The translations under genes were made by a program, and so were the position numbers. From Roseobacter litoralis Och 149 (GTDB lineage: Bacteria > Pseudomonadota > Alphaproteobacteria > Rhodobacterales > Rhodobacteraceae): a DNA stretch of 64,000 bases. The notes below the pieces were generated by a model. It was not told where the DNA came from. It worked only from the letters and a program-made list of their open reading frames with translations, and did not search any database. Each line of letters starts with the position of its first letter. Positions within the stretch are counted from its first letter, which is position 1. Location of the stretch: contig NC_015730.1 of the NCBI RefSeq assembly GCF_000154785.2, positions 186,001 to 250,000 of the forward strand, written 5' to 3'. This document shows positions 53,868-61,423 of this stretch, piece after piece.

Positions 53868-54329
53868 ATGACGCTTGATACCACAGACAAACGTATATTG
53901 AGCGCTCTTCAGCGCGCGGGACGCATGTCAAACGCCGACCTCAGCGATGCGGTCAACCTGTCGCCCTCTGCCTGTCACCGGCGTGTTCAGCGTCTGGAAA
54001 AAGACGGGTATATCAAGGACTACGTGGCCCTTCTGGACGCGCGCAAGATGGGTGTGCCGACAACCGTTTTTGTGGAGATTACGCTGCAGGCGCAGGCGGA
54101 TGAAGTGCTGGATGCCTTCGAGAAAGCAGTGGCGCGCATCCCGGATGTGCTGGAGTGTCACCTGATGGCGGGATCTGCGGATTACCTGCTGAAAGTGGTG
54201 GCTGAAAACACGGATGATTTCGCCCGTATCCACCGCCAATACCTCGCGCGCCTGCCCGGTGTGGCGCAAATGCAGTCAAGCTTTGCGCTGCGCACGGTGT
54301 TCAAAACGACAGCCTTGCCTGTGACATGA
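53868..54329 (+). CDS. Lrp/AsnC-family regulator divergent from ald
   Basis: Regulator of 153 residues: helix-turn-helix NADLSDAVNLSPSACHRRVQ and a RAM ligand-binding domain (IPDVLECHLMAGSADYLLKV). The divergent position beside alanine dehydrogenase matches known AldR/Lrp-ald arrangements, so it probably activates ald in response to alanine. An in-frame ATG at 53853 is an alternative start. It belongs to the same family as the regulator at 15746-16198. Confidence 0.83.
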   Translation: MTLDTTDKRILSALQRAGRMSNADLSDAVNLSPSACHRRVQRLEKDGYIKDYVALLDARKMGVPTTVFVEITLQAQADEVLDAFEKAVARIPDVLECHLMAGSADYLLKVVAENTDDFARIHRQYLARLPGVAQMQSSFALRTVFKTTALPVT

Positions 54330-54350
54330 GGTTTGGGGCCTCTGCGCGGT

Positions 54351-54893
54351 TCAGGCGGCGCGTTTCTTGCGGGGCTTGTTGGTGTTTGACAGCCTGAGGT
54401 TCAACTGACCTGACCGGAACGATCCGGGAATCAAATGACCGGATTTGCGCACCTCCGGGAAATCACCGGCCCAATCCCGAAAACGGTCATTGGTCACGAT
54501 TCGCGCGTTCATATCGCGGGCCATTGTCAGAATGGCAGGATCCGCAGGCTGCCCCTTGGGCACGACCATGACGTGGCTTTCCGGTAAATTCAGGGCAAGG
54601 CTCAGCGTATCATCGTGCTGGTATTTTCCGGACAAAAGATACCCGGCATTCGCGTCAAACACGACCCCGACGGTAAAACCCTTTTGGGACAGGTGGGACA
54701 CGACGTCGCGGACGGTGGCGATCTGCGGTGTGCCGTCCTTCCAATGCATGACGTTCGACCCGTCGATGATCGCCCACTTCTGCGTGGCCCGGAGGGCCGA
54801 AGCCCGACGCGCCGCCAAAAGGCGCCGGATCAGGACCGCGACCCACAGACCGATCAGGCCGCAGAGCGCGAGCAGCATCAGGTTTTCAGTCAT
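54351..54893 (-). CDS. Membrane-anchored NYN/Zc3h12a-like ribonuclease
   Basis: Protein of 180 residues. An N-terminal membrane helix (about 5-22) is followed by a Zc3h12a-type NYN/PIN-like domain with the acidic catalytic residues in AIIDGSNVMHW, FDANAGYLL and IVTNDRFRDWAGD. It is probably an endoribonuclease acting at the cytoplasmic face. A Lys/Arg-rich tail (NKPRKKRAA) ends the protein. It is convergent with the Lrp gene (21 bases apart), and a dispersed repeat lies just upstream. Confidence 0.7.
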   Translation of the reverse strand: MTENLMLLALCGLIGLWVAVLIRRLLAARRASALRATQKWAIIDGSNVMHWKDGTPQIATVRDVVSHLSQKGFTVGVVFDANAGYLLSGKYQHDDTLSLALNLPESHVMVVPKGQPADPAILTMARDMNARIVTNDRFRDWAGDFPEVRKSGHLIPGSFRSGQLNLRLSNTNKPRKKRAA

Positions 54894-54909
54894 GCCGCAA
54901 CACCTCCCT

Positions 54910-55014
54910 TATTGCGTCTGACGAAGTACCAGAAATATCGCATTTCAGCTAATGCGTTGAAATCTTTGATTTCAGGTAGCGGTGGGTAATTCAGGTTTTT
55001 CGTATGACGCTTTT
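54910..55014 (-). repeat. Dispersed hairpin repeat, copy 4 (diverged)
   Basis: Read on the minus strand this 105-base copy begins AAAAGCGTCATACGAAAAAC and ends TTCGTCAGACGC. It is more diverged than the others and has lost the TAA end. It sits upstream of the NYN gene, between it and rpsU. The central TGAAATCAAAGATTTCA inverted repeat is intact. Confidence 0.75.
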
Positions 55015-55062
55015 GCAATTTCAGATTCAGACAATGCACCATTATGCAGGAGTTTGTCATTA

Positions 55063-55094
55063 TTATGGTGCGTCAGAATTATGGTGCGTCAGAA
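55063..55094 (+). repeat. Tandem duplication of 16 bases
   Basis: TTATGGTGCGTCAGAA occurs twice in direct succession, between repeat copy 4 and the rpsU terminator. It lies in non-coding sequence; nothing else is recognised here. Confidence 0.8.
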
Positions 55095-55098
55095 CGTG

Positions 55099-55131
55099 AA
55101 ACCCCCGCGCAGCTTGCGCCGCACGGGGGTT
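55099..55131 (-). terminator. Probable terminator of rpsU
   Basis: AACCCCCG and CGGGGGTT form an 8-base-pair stem with a GC-rich loop that folds further. On the minus strand it follows rpsU by 33 bases. The T run is short (TTTC), so efficiency is uncertain. Confidence 0.5.
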
Positions 55132-55163
55132 CGTATTCTTGACAGTCACATTGCGTGGATGAT

Positions 55164-55370
55164 TTACATCATCCCTTCGCGTTGTGCCTTTTTGCGTGCC
55201 AGCTTGCGGGCACGGCGGATCGCTTCAGCTTTCTCGCGCGCTTTTTTCTCGGACGGCTTTTCGAAATGTTGCTTGAGCTTCATTTCGCGGAAGACGCCTT
55301 CGCGCTGCAGCTTTTTCTTCAGAGCCCGGAGGGCCTGATCGACATTGTTGTCGCGAACACTAACCTGCAT
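55164..55370 (-). CDS. rpsU: 30S ribosomal protein S21
   Basis: Ribosomal protein of 68 residues. [20 protein letters not shown] is the S21 N-terminus; the C-terminal half is a Lys/Arg/Ala helix. Single gene with its own promoter region, divergent from coq9. Confidence 0.96.
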   Translation of the reverse strand: MQVSVRDNNVDQALRALKKKLQREGVFREMKLKQHFEKPSEKKAREKAEAIRRARKLARKKAQREGMM

Positions 55371-55483
55371 GTGGTTTTCACCACCTTTCTAAGTTGAGTT
55401 GCAAGGATTTGCAGGAAGTGGGCATATAGCAAGGACGCCCTAACTTGTCTAGTGTGTTGATACCGACGTTCAGGAGCCAGATG

Positions 55484-56182
55484 ATGACAGTGCCGTATGA
55501 AACCGCCAAAGCCGCCCTTTTGGAAGCAGCCATGATGCATGTGCCTTTCGATGGCTGGTCAGAGACCACATTTCAGGCTGCCGCGCGGGATGCGGAGTTG
55601 TCGCCATCGGTTGCGCGCGCCATCTGTCCGCGCGGTGCGGTTGATCTGGCGATTGCCTTTCACAAGGCGGGTGATGCCGCGATGCTGGAGCGGTTGGGCG
55701 AAACCGACCTCAGCGCGATGAAGTTTCGCGACAAGGTGACCGCGGCGGTGCGCATACGTCTGGAAGTGGTAGAGGATAAGGAAGCGGTGCGTCGTGGCAC
55801 GACGCTCTTTGCACTGCCTCAATATGCAGCGGATGGGGCCAAGCTGATCTGGGGTACTTGCGATGCGATCTGGACGACGCTGGGCGATACGTCTGACGAT
55901 GTGAACTGGTACACGAAACGCGCCACCCTGTCGGGCGTCTATTCGTCTACGGTGCTCTATTGGCTGGGCGATGACAGCCCGGATCACATGGCCACATGGG
56001 GCTTTCTGGATCGGCGTATCGAGAACGTCATGGCCATTGAACAAATCAAGGCCAAGGTGCGCCAAAGCCCGACGCTGAGCCGTTTGATGACAGGTCCGAA
56101 TTGGCTGCTGGGCCAGATCAAAGCACCGCGCAGCACGCCCAATACCGACCTGCCGGGAAGCTGGACCGCCCCGCGCGAGTGA
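55484..56182 (+). CDS. coq9: COQ9 family ubiquinone biosynthesis protein
   Basis: Protein of 232 residues of the COQ9 family, which in mitochondria and alphaproteobacteria supports the COQ7 hydroxylation step of ubiquinone synthesis by presenting the lipid intermediate. Its fold resembles TetR C-terminal dimerisation domains. Family features are WSETTFQAAARDAELSPSVA and the C-terminal WTTLGDTSDDVNWYTKRATL. The second of two adjacent ATGs (55481 and 55484) is chosen because AGGAG is then 7 bases away. An open frame reaches back to 55445. Confidence 0.85.
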   Translation: MTVPYETAKAALLEAAMMHVPFDGWSETTFQAAARDAELSPSVARAICPRGAVDLAIAFHKAGDAAMLERLGETDLSAMKFRDKVTAAVRIRLEVVEDKEAVRRGTTLFALPQYAADGAKLIWGTCDAIWTTLGDTSDDVNWYTKRATLSGVYSSTVLYWLGDDSPDHMATWGFLDRRIENVMAIEQIKAKVRQSPTLSRLMTGPNWLLGQIKAPRSTPNTDLPGSWTAPRE

Positions 56183-56245
56183 TGGCGTTGCACCCGTCGT
56201 GCGCTTGTCTATGGTGGACACAAAATGAACAACAGGACGGATGAC

Positions 56246-57232
56246 ATGGCCCAGATGATGCGCGCAATTGAGATCAGCGAAGCGGGGGGGCCGGAAGTTC
56301 TGACGCTGTGCCAGCGCCCGATGCCTGAGCCTGCCCACGATCAGGTTGTGATCAAAGTGGCATGGGCGGGCGTGAACAGGCCTGATGCCCTGCAACGCGC
56401 GGGCTTATATGCGCCACCGCCCACGGCCAGCGATTTGCCGGGGCTTGAAGCCTCGGGCGAGGTCGTCGCAGTGGGGGCCGGGGTGAATGACCTTGCGGTG
56501 GGTGATCTTGTCTGCGCGCTGCTGCCGGGCGGGGGCTATGCGGAATATGTGGCGACACCTGCGGCGCATTGTTTGGCCGTTCCCGACGGGATGGGCCTGC
56601 GCGAAGCTGCCTGCCTGCCTGAGACGTATTTCACCGTCTGGTCCAATGTGTTCACGCGTGGTGGCCTCAAAGCGGGAGAGCGTTTTCTGGTGCATGGCGG
56701 GTCATCCGGCATCGGTACGACGGCCATTCAACTGGCGCACGCCTTGGGCGCGCGGGTGTTTGCCACTGCAGGCTCGGAGGCGAAATGCGCGGCATGTGTC
56801 GAACTGGGTGCCGAGCGCGCGATCAACTACCGGGATGATGACTTTGTGGCTGCCATGCGCGCAGAGGGCGGCGCAAATGTCATTCTGGATATGGTTGGCG
56901 GAGATTATATCCCGCGCAATTTCAAGGCCTTGGCGGATGACGGGCGGCTGGTGCAGATTGCTTTCCTTGGCGGGGCCAAGGTCGAGGTGAATTTCACGAT
57001 GCTGATGACGCGCCGTCTGACGATGACAGGATCGACCCTGCGCCCGCAAAGCGATCTGGCAAAGGCTGGCATTGCGCAGGAACTGCGCGACACCGTTTGG
57101 CCGATGCTATCGGCGGGAACAATCGGCCCGGTGATGGATCAGGAATTCCTCCTCGAAGAGGCGGCAGCGGCGCATACACGCATGGAAAGCTCTGGCCATA
57201 TTGGCAAGATCGTTCTGAAAGTCGCCTCGTGA
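56246..57232 (+). CDS. NAD(P)H quinone oxidoreductase, PIG3/MDR type
   Basis: Medium-chain dehydrogenase/reductase of about 328 residues without zinc ligands. GAGVNDLAVGDLVCALLPGG and VHGGSSGIGTTAIQLAHALG (NADPH-binding AxGGVG-type motif) are visible. It matches the PIG3/TP53I3-type quinone reductases. The ATG at 56246 has AGGACGG behind it; an in-frame ATG at 56225 is possible. The next gene encodes a second member of the superfamily, 34 bases on, and probably shares its transcript. Confidence 0.8.
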   Translation: MAQMMRAIEISEAGGPEVLTLCQRPMPEPAHDQVVIKVAWAGVNRPDALQRAGLYAPPPTASDLPGLEASGEVVAVGAGVNDLAVGDLVCALLPGGGYAEYVATPAAHCLAVPDGMGLREAACLPETYFTVWSNVFTRGGLKAGERFLVHGGSSGIGTTAIQLAHALGARVFATAGSEAKCAACVELGAERAINYRDDDFVAAMRAEGGANVILDMVGGDYIPRNFKALADDGRLVQIAFLGGAKVEVNFTMLMTRRLTMTGSTLRPQSDLAKAGIAQELRDTVWPMLSAGTIGPVMDQEFLLEEAAAAHTRMESSGHIGKIVLKVAS

Positions 57233-57266
57233 GGCCCGTGCAAATTCGATGTAGTGGAGAGAAAAG

Positions 57267-58241
57267 ATGGTAAAGACCGTAATTATTGAAGAAGCGGGTG
57301 GACCCGAGGCGATGCACGTGGTGGACCGACCTGTTGGCGAGCCGGGGGCTGGCGAGGTGCGCATCACCCACAAAGCCTGCGGGTTGAATTTTATCGATGT
57401 CTATCAACGCAGTGGCCTGTATCCGATGGCGTTGCCCCATGCCCTCGGTATGGAAGCGGCAGGCGTGATCGAGGCTGTCGGCGCAGGTGTCACGCATCTG
57501 AAGGTCGGCGACCGTGCCGCCTATGCTGCGACACCGCCCGGTGCTTATGCGCAAGCCCGCGTGATGCCCGCCGCACAGGTTTGCCCGTTGCCCGATGGGA
57601 TTTCCTTCGAAGAAGCCGCCGCCATGATGCTCAAAGGGCTCACGGTGCAATATCTGTTCCACCGCACGACCCCGCTGAAGGCGGGCGATACCGTGTTGTT
57701 TCACGCAGCCGCCGGGGGCGTTGGTCTGATCGCCTGCCAATGGGCGCGATCAGAAGGGATCACGCTGATCGGGACCGCCGGGAGTGACGCGAAATGCGCG
57801 ATCGCGCTGGAGCACGGTGCCGACCATTGCATCAACTACAAAACCGAGGATTTTGCCGCGCGGGTCCGTGAGCTTACCGATGGCAAAGGCGTAGACGTGG
57901 TCATGGACGCGGTCGGGGCAGATACCTTTGAGGGGTCATTGGACAGCCTCAAGCCGCTTGGCATGATGATTTCCTTCGGGAATGCGTCGGGGCCGGTGCC
58001 CCCGTTTTCTGTCGGTATTCTGGGCCAGAAAGGGTCGCTGAAAATCACCCGCCCGACCCTGTTCACCCATATCGCAGAGCATGAAACCTGTCAGGCCATG
58101 GCGGCACAGCTGTTTGAAAAGGTGCAAAACGGCGATGTGAAGATTCGCATTGATCAGCGCTTTCCCCTCACGGATGTCGCTGAGGCTCATCGCGCGCTGG
58201 AAGCACGCAAAACCACGGGCAGTACGATTCTGACGCTCTAG
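57267..58241 (+). CDS. Quinone oxidoreductase, QorA type
   Basis: Zinc-independent MDR-family NADPH:quinone oxidoreductase of 324 residues. LNFIDVYQRSGLYP and FHAAAGGVGLIACQWAR, then GTAGSDAKCAIA, are the characteristic Qor segments. Substrate range is broad in this family. GTGGAGAG precedes the ATG. Its TAG stop shares the bases CTAG with the stop codon of the convergent RNase T2 gene. Confidence 0.85.
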   Translation: MVKTVIIEEAGGPEAMHVVDRPVGEPGAGEVRITHKACGLNFIDVYQRSGLYPMALPHALGMEAAGVIEAVGAGVTHLKVGDRAAYAATPPGAYAQARVMPAAQVCPLPDGISFEEAAAMMLKGLTVQYLFHRTTPLKAGDTVLFHAAAGGVGLIACQWARSEGITLIGTAGSDAKCAIALEHGADHCINYKTEDFAARVRELTDGKGVDVVMDAVGADTFEGSLDSLKPLGMMISFGNASGPVPPFSVGILGQKGSLKITRPTLFTHIAEHETCQAMAAQLFEKVQNGDVKIRIDQRFPLTDVAEAHRALEARKTTGSTILTL

Positions 58242-58867
58242 CGGATCGGGGTGAACAGCGCGTTTTTCGCGCTGCAGTCCCGGATGACATCGCGCCCGCA
58301 CTGGCGCGGCTCAAGTGCGCGGGTCAGGCAAATCCGTGCCTCTTGGATATGTCCGTCGCGGCAGGTGATCGTGATCTGGTCGGGGCGCAAATCGGGGTTC
58401 GCCTCAAGAAAGGCTTGTTCAACGACTTGGGGGGCGATGCGCACAGGTTCGCTCAACCGGCGCAGAATTTCCGGACGGTTTATCCGCGCGTAAGCCTCGC
58501 GCGAGGTGTCAAAATACTGCGCGGCACTCAACCCGGCGCAGGTGCCGTGCTTTTTCCACTGGTGCCAGGCCAGACCGGACGTGCCCATGATATCGGCCAT
58601 GCCAGCTGTCATCTGTCGGGAGGGCGCGCGTTCGGAGGTCTGACAGTAATCGGGAAAGCCGCTTTCGTATTGCGGCCACAGACCATGGAGAATCCAGCCG
58701 TGATCGTGACGCTCATCACATTGGTCTGAACCGCGCGCATCCCCTTGCAAAGCACACCAGTTTGGCGACCAGCTTAAGGAGAGCACATAGTAGTCAAACG
58801 TGCCTGTTGTGTCGCTTTGAGCGCCGAACGGTAAGGCGGCAATAAGTGAGGCAATGAGCCAGCGCAT
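58238..58867 (-). CDS. Secreted ribonuclease T2
   Basis: Endoribonuclease of 209 residues with a signal peptide (to about residue 18), so periplasmic or secreted. Both catalytic segments are complete: HGLWPQY (CAS I) and WHQWKKHGTC (CAS II). Six or more cysteines fit the disulfide pattern of the family. It likely cleaves extracellular RNA for nutrient use. Confidence 0.88.
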   Translation of the reverse strand: MRWLIASLIAALPFGAQSDTTGTFDYYVLSLSWSPNWCALQGDARGSDQCDERHDHGWILHGLWPQYESGFPDYCQTSERAPSRQMTAGMADIMGTSGLAWHQWKKHGTCAGLSAAQYFDTSREAYARINRPEILRRLSEPVRIAPQVVEQAFLEANPDLRPDQITITCRDGHIQEARICLTRALEPRQCGRDVIRDCSAKNALFTPIR

Positions 58868-59004
58868 TGGGGCTTTCCTTATAGGATTTTGCTGATTATA
58901 TACGGCTGCAGTTCCCCCACAATGGAAACCGTTCCGAAGCTTCGGAACCGCCCTTCAAGGCGATTGGGTCGGCGTGGGGAATACGTATTGATAGGAGCAC
59001 CACA

Positions 59005-59781
59005 ATGGCAAAACCGATTATGGCCAAAGCCACCGCTGTCTGGCTGGTGGATAACACGACACTCAGCTTCAAGCAGATTGCTGACTTTGTCGGAATGCAC
59101 GAACTTGAGGTGCAGGGGATTGCGGATGGCGATGTGGCGCAGGGCGTCAAGGGCTTTGACCCGATTGCCAATAACCAGCTGACCCAAGATGAAATTGACA
59201 CGGCCCAAAGCAACCCGCTTTACAAGCTCAAGCTGAAGTTCAACGCTGCCGCACAGGGCGAGGAAAAACGCCGTGGTCCGCGTTACACGCCGCTGTCCAA
59301 GCGTCAGGACCGTCCGGCATCTATCCTGTGGCTGGTCAAATTCCACCCCGAATTGACAGACGGCCAGATCAGCAAGCTGATCGGGACAACCAAACCGACC
59401 ATTCAGGCCATTCGCGAACGCACGCATTGGAATATCAGCAACATTCAACCGATTGACCCGGTGGCACTGGGGCTTTGCAAGCAATCCGAACTGGACATGG
59501 TCGTGCAGAAAGCCGCCGCCAAAAAGGCCGCCGATGCGCCGGTGATGAGCGATGACGAACGCCGCAAACTGGTCAGCACGGAACAAAGCCTCGGCATGGA
59601 TGCCGAGCCCAAGATTCCGACCGCCATCGAAGGGTTGGAGACGTTTACATTATCTGGTGACAGCGCCAAGGATGAAGACGAAGAGTCAGCGGGTGATTTC
59701 TCCGATGCGGATAGCTTCTTTAACCTGCCCGATGGCACGCATGATGATGAAGACGAAGATGAAGCGGCGGACAAACGCTGA
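59005..59781 (+). CDS. trcR: Cell-cycle transcriptional regulator TrcR (DUF1013)
   Basis: Protein of 258 residues of the DUF1013 family, restricted largely to alphaproteobacteria and named TrcR. The conserved helical domain includes AVWLVDNTTLSFKQIADFVG, HELEVQGIADGDVAQG and ILWLVKFHPELTDGQISKLIG, the latter resembling helix-turn-helix segments. The C-terminal 60 residues are acidic (EDEESAGDFSDADS, DDEDEDEAADKR). It is reported to act in CtrA-linked cell-cycle transcription. Single gene followed by a terminator. Confidence 0.85.
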   Translation: MAKPIMAKATAVWLVDNTTLSFKQIADFVGMHELEVQGIADGDVAQGVKGFDPIANNQLTQDEIDTAQSNPLYKLKLKFNAAAQGEEKRRGPRYTPLSKRQDRPASILWLVKFHPELTDGQISKLIGTTKPTIQAIRERTHWNISNIQPIDPVALGLCKQSELDMVVQKAAAKKAADAPVMSDDERRKLVSTEQSLGMDAEPKIPTAIEGLETFTLSGDSAKDEDEESAGDFSDADSFFNLPDGTHDDEDEDEAADKR

Positions 59782-59807
59782 ACTCATGTGTCACGTCTGA
59801 CTTCTTT

Positions 59808-59836
59808 AACCCCCGGTGCACCGTCGCCGGGGGTTT
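59808..59836 (+). terminator. Rho-independent terminator of trcR
   Basis: AACCCCCGG and CCGGGGGTT form a 9-base-pair stem around a 10-base loop, followed by further T residues. Confidence 0.75.
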
Positions 59837-59917
59837 TCGTTTGTGTGGTTTGTCTTGGGCTTGTGTTCCAGCACGAAAGCGGTCAGGCCTTACCTATCTT
59901 ATCGAAAAGGACGCATC

Positions 59918-60259
59918 ATGATTGAACGAATTGAAACCGGCATCAGATCATCGAAAATCGTGAAACATCAAGGTGTTGCTTATATCACCGGTCAGGTTGG
60001 TGAGGGCGAGACAATACAGGATCAGACCGCAGAGTGCTTGCGGCGTCTGGATGCCCTTTTGATCAAGGCGGGTTCATCGCGCGAGAAAATGCTTCGGGCG
60101 ACGATCTGGCTGGCGGATATGAGCGACTTTGCCGGGCTGAATGAAGTGTGGAACGCGTGGGTCCCCGAAGGGCACGCCCCGGCCCGCGCTTGTGGTGAGG
60201 CCAAGCTTGCGCGTCCTGAGTTGAAGGTGGAAATTATCGTCGATGCGGCCTACGACTGA
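59918..60259 (+). CDS. RidA/YjgF family protein
   Basis: Enamine/imine deaminase-family protein of 113 residues. [39 protein letters not shown] and the C-terminal [20 protein letters not shown] are conserved parts. The arginine that binds the substrate carboxylate in RidA is present in [10 protein letters not shown]. It probably belongs to a Rid subgroup other than RidA itself because ends are shorter. AAAAGG precedes the ATG at 59918; an open frame begins earlier but has no support. A dispersed repeat follows 7 bases after the stop. Confidence 0.82.
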   Translation: MIERIETGIRSSKIVKHQGVAYITGQVGEGETIQDQTAECLRRLDALLIKAGSSREKMLRATIWLADMSDFAGLNEVWNAWVPEGHAPARACGEAKLARPELKVEIIVDAAYD

Positions 60260-60266
60260 CCCGGTC

Positions 60267-60364
60267 TAAAGCGTCATGCGGAAAACCTGAATCACGCAAC
60301 GCTGCCTGAAATCAAAGATTTCAACGCGTTACGTGATGTTTCAGGTATTTCGTCAGACGCTCTA
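60267..60364 (+). repeat. Dispersed hairpin repeat, copy 2
   Basis: A 98-base copy with ends TAAAGCGTC and GACGCTCTA and an intact TGAAATCAAAGATTTCA centre. It fills the gap between the RidA gene and recR. Its last three bases (CTA, 60362-60364) are the TAG stop codon of recR. Confidence 0.85.
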
Positions 60365-60955
60365 AAACGACTTTCGCGCGCGCATGGCTGCGGTGATCGT
60401 GCCATCGTCGAGGTAATCCAACTCCCCACCAATCGGAACGCCTTGCGCCAGTGATGTGAGGCGGACCTGACCTTCGAGGTTGTCGGCGATGTAATGTGCG
60501 GTGGTCTGGCCGTCGATCGTTGCGTTCAGGGCGAGGATCACTTCGGTGATCCCTTCGCTCGGGACACGGTCCAGCAGACGGGGAATGCGCAATTCCTGCG
60601 GTCCGACCGCGTCCAGCGCGGAAAGGGTGCCGCCCAACACGTGATAGCGCCCTTTGAAAACCCCTGAGCGTTCCATGGCCCAGAGGTCAGCAACATCTTC
60701 TACCACGCAAAGCTCCCCATTGGCGCGTTTTTCGGAGGTGCAGATGTCGCAGATATCCGTCGTACCGACATTGCCGCAGTTCAGGCATTCACGGGCTGTC
60801 TCGGCGACCGCTTGCAACGTGTCTGCCAGCGGGATCAGGAGCAGGCTGCGTTTCCGGATGAGGTGCAGCACGGCACGGCGCGCAGACCTTGGCCCAAGCC
60901 CGGGCAGCTTGGCCATCAGGTCGATTAACGCGTCAATGTCCTTTGTGCTGCTCAC
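60362..60955 (-). CDS. recR: Recombination mediator protein RecR
   Basis: DNA repair protein of 197 residues that works with RecF/RecO to load RecA at gaps. N-terminal helix-hairpin-helix ([16 protein letters not shown]), a Cys4 zinc finger ([16 protein letters not shown]) and a Toprim domain ([17 protein letters not shown]) are all visible. It is downstream of ybaB and dnaX in the common dnaX-ybaB-recR order. Its stop codon is contributed by a dispersed repeat. Confidence 0.95.
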   Translation of the reverse strand: MSSTKDIDALIDLMAKLPGLGPRSARRAVLHLIRKRSLLLIPLADTLQAVAETARECLNCGNVGTTDICDICTSEKRANGELCVVEDVADLWAMERSGVFKGRYHVLGGTLSALDAVGPQELRIPRLLDRVPSEGITEVILALNATIDGQTTAHYIADNLEGQVRLTSLAQGVPIGGELDYLDDGTITAAMRARKSF

Positions 60956-61013
60956 AAATCATGCCTGTTTTGCGGGGGCCGCGCGGCGAGTGGTCTGCGG
61001 CAGAGGAGGGCGC

Positions 61014-61358
61014 TCAGAACGGCAGTTTCATATCCGCAGGCAAGCCCATGCCTTCGGTCAATTTCGCCATTTCTTCCTGCGCCTTGTCGGCGGCTTTTGT
61101 TTGCGCGTCCTTGATCGCGGCAAGGATCAGGTCTTCGACGACTTCCTTGTCATCACTGTTAAAGATCGACGGGTCAATATCCAGACCTTTCAACTCGCCC
61201 TTGGCGGTGCAGGTCGCTTTGACCAGACCCGCGCCAGAGACGCCCTCGACGATCACATTTTGCATGTCTTCCTGCATCTGCGCCATCTTGGATTGCATTT
61301 CCTGCGCTTTTTTCATCATGCCGGCCATATCGCCGAGTGAGCCTAGTCCTTTGAGCAT
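61014..61358 (-). CDS. ybaB: YbaB/EbfC family nucleoid-associated protein
   Basis: DNA-binding protein of 114 residues. MLKGLGSLGDMAGMMKKAQE starts the conserved coiled-coil, and VKATCTAKGELKGLDIDPSI is the central strand. AGGACA precedes the ATG at 61358. An open frame continues 30 residues upstream into dnaX but is not conserved. It lies between dnaX and recR. Confidence 0.93.
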   Translation of the reverse strand: MLKGLGSLGDMAGMMKKAQEMQSKMAQMQEDMQNVIVEGVSGAGLVKATCTAKGELKGLDIDPSIFNSDDKEVVEDLILAAIKDAQTKAADKAQEEMAKLTEGMGLPADMKLPF

Positions 61359-61423
61359 CTGCTGTGTCCTTATGTGTTCAGTTACATTTGATATGCGTGT
61401 TTTGGGGCGGTCTCGCAAGAGGC

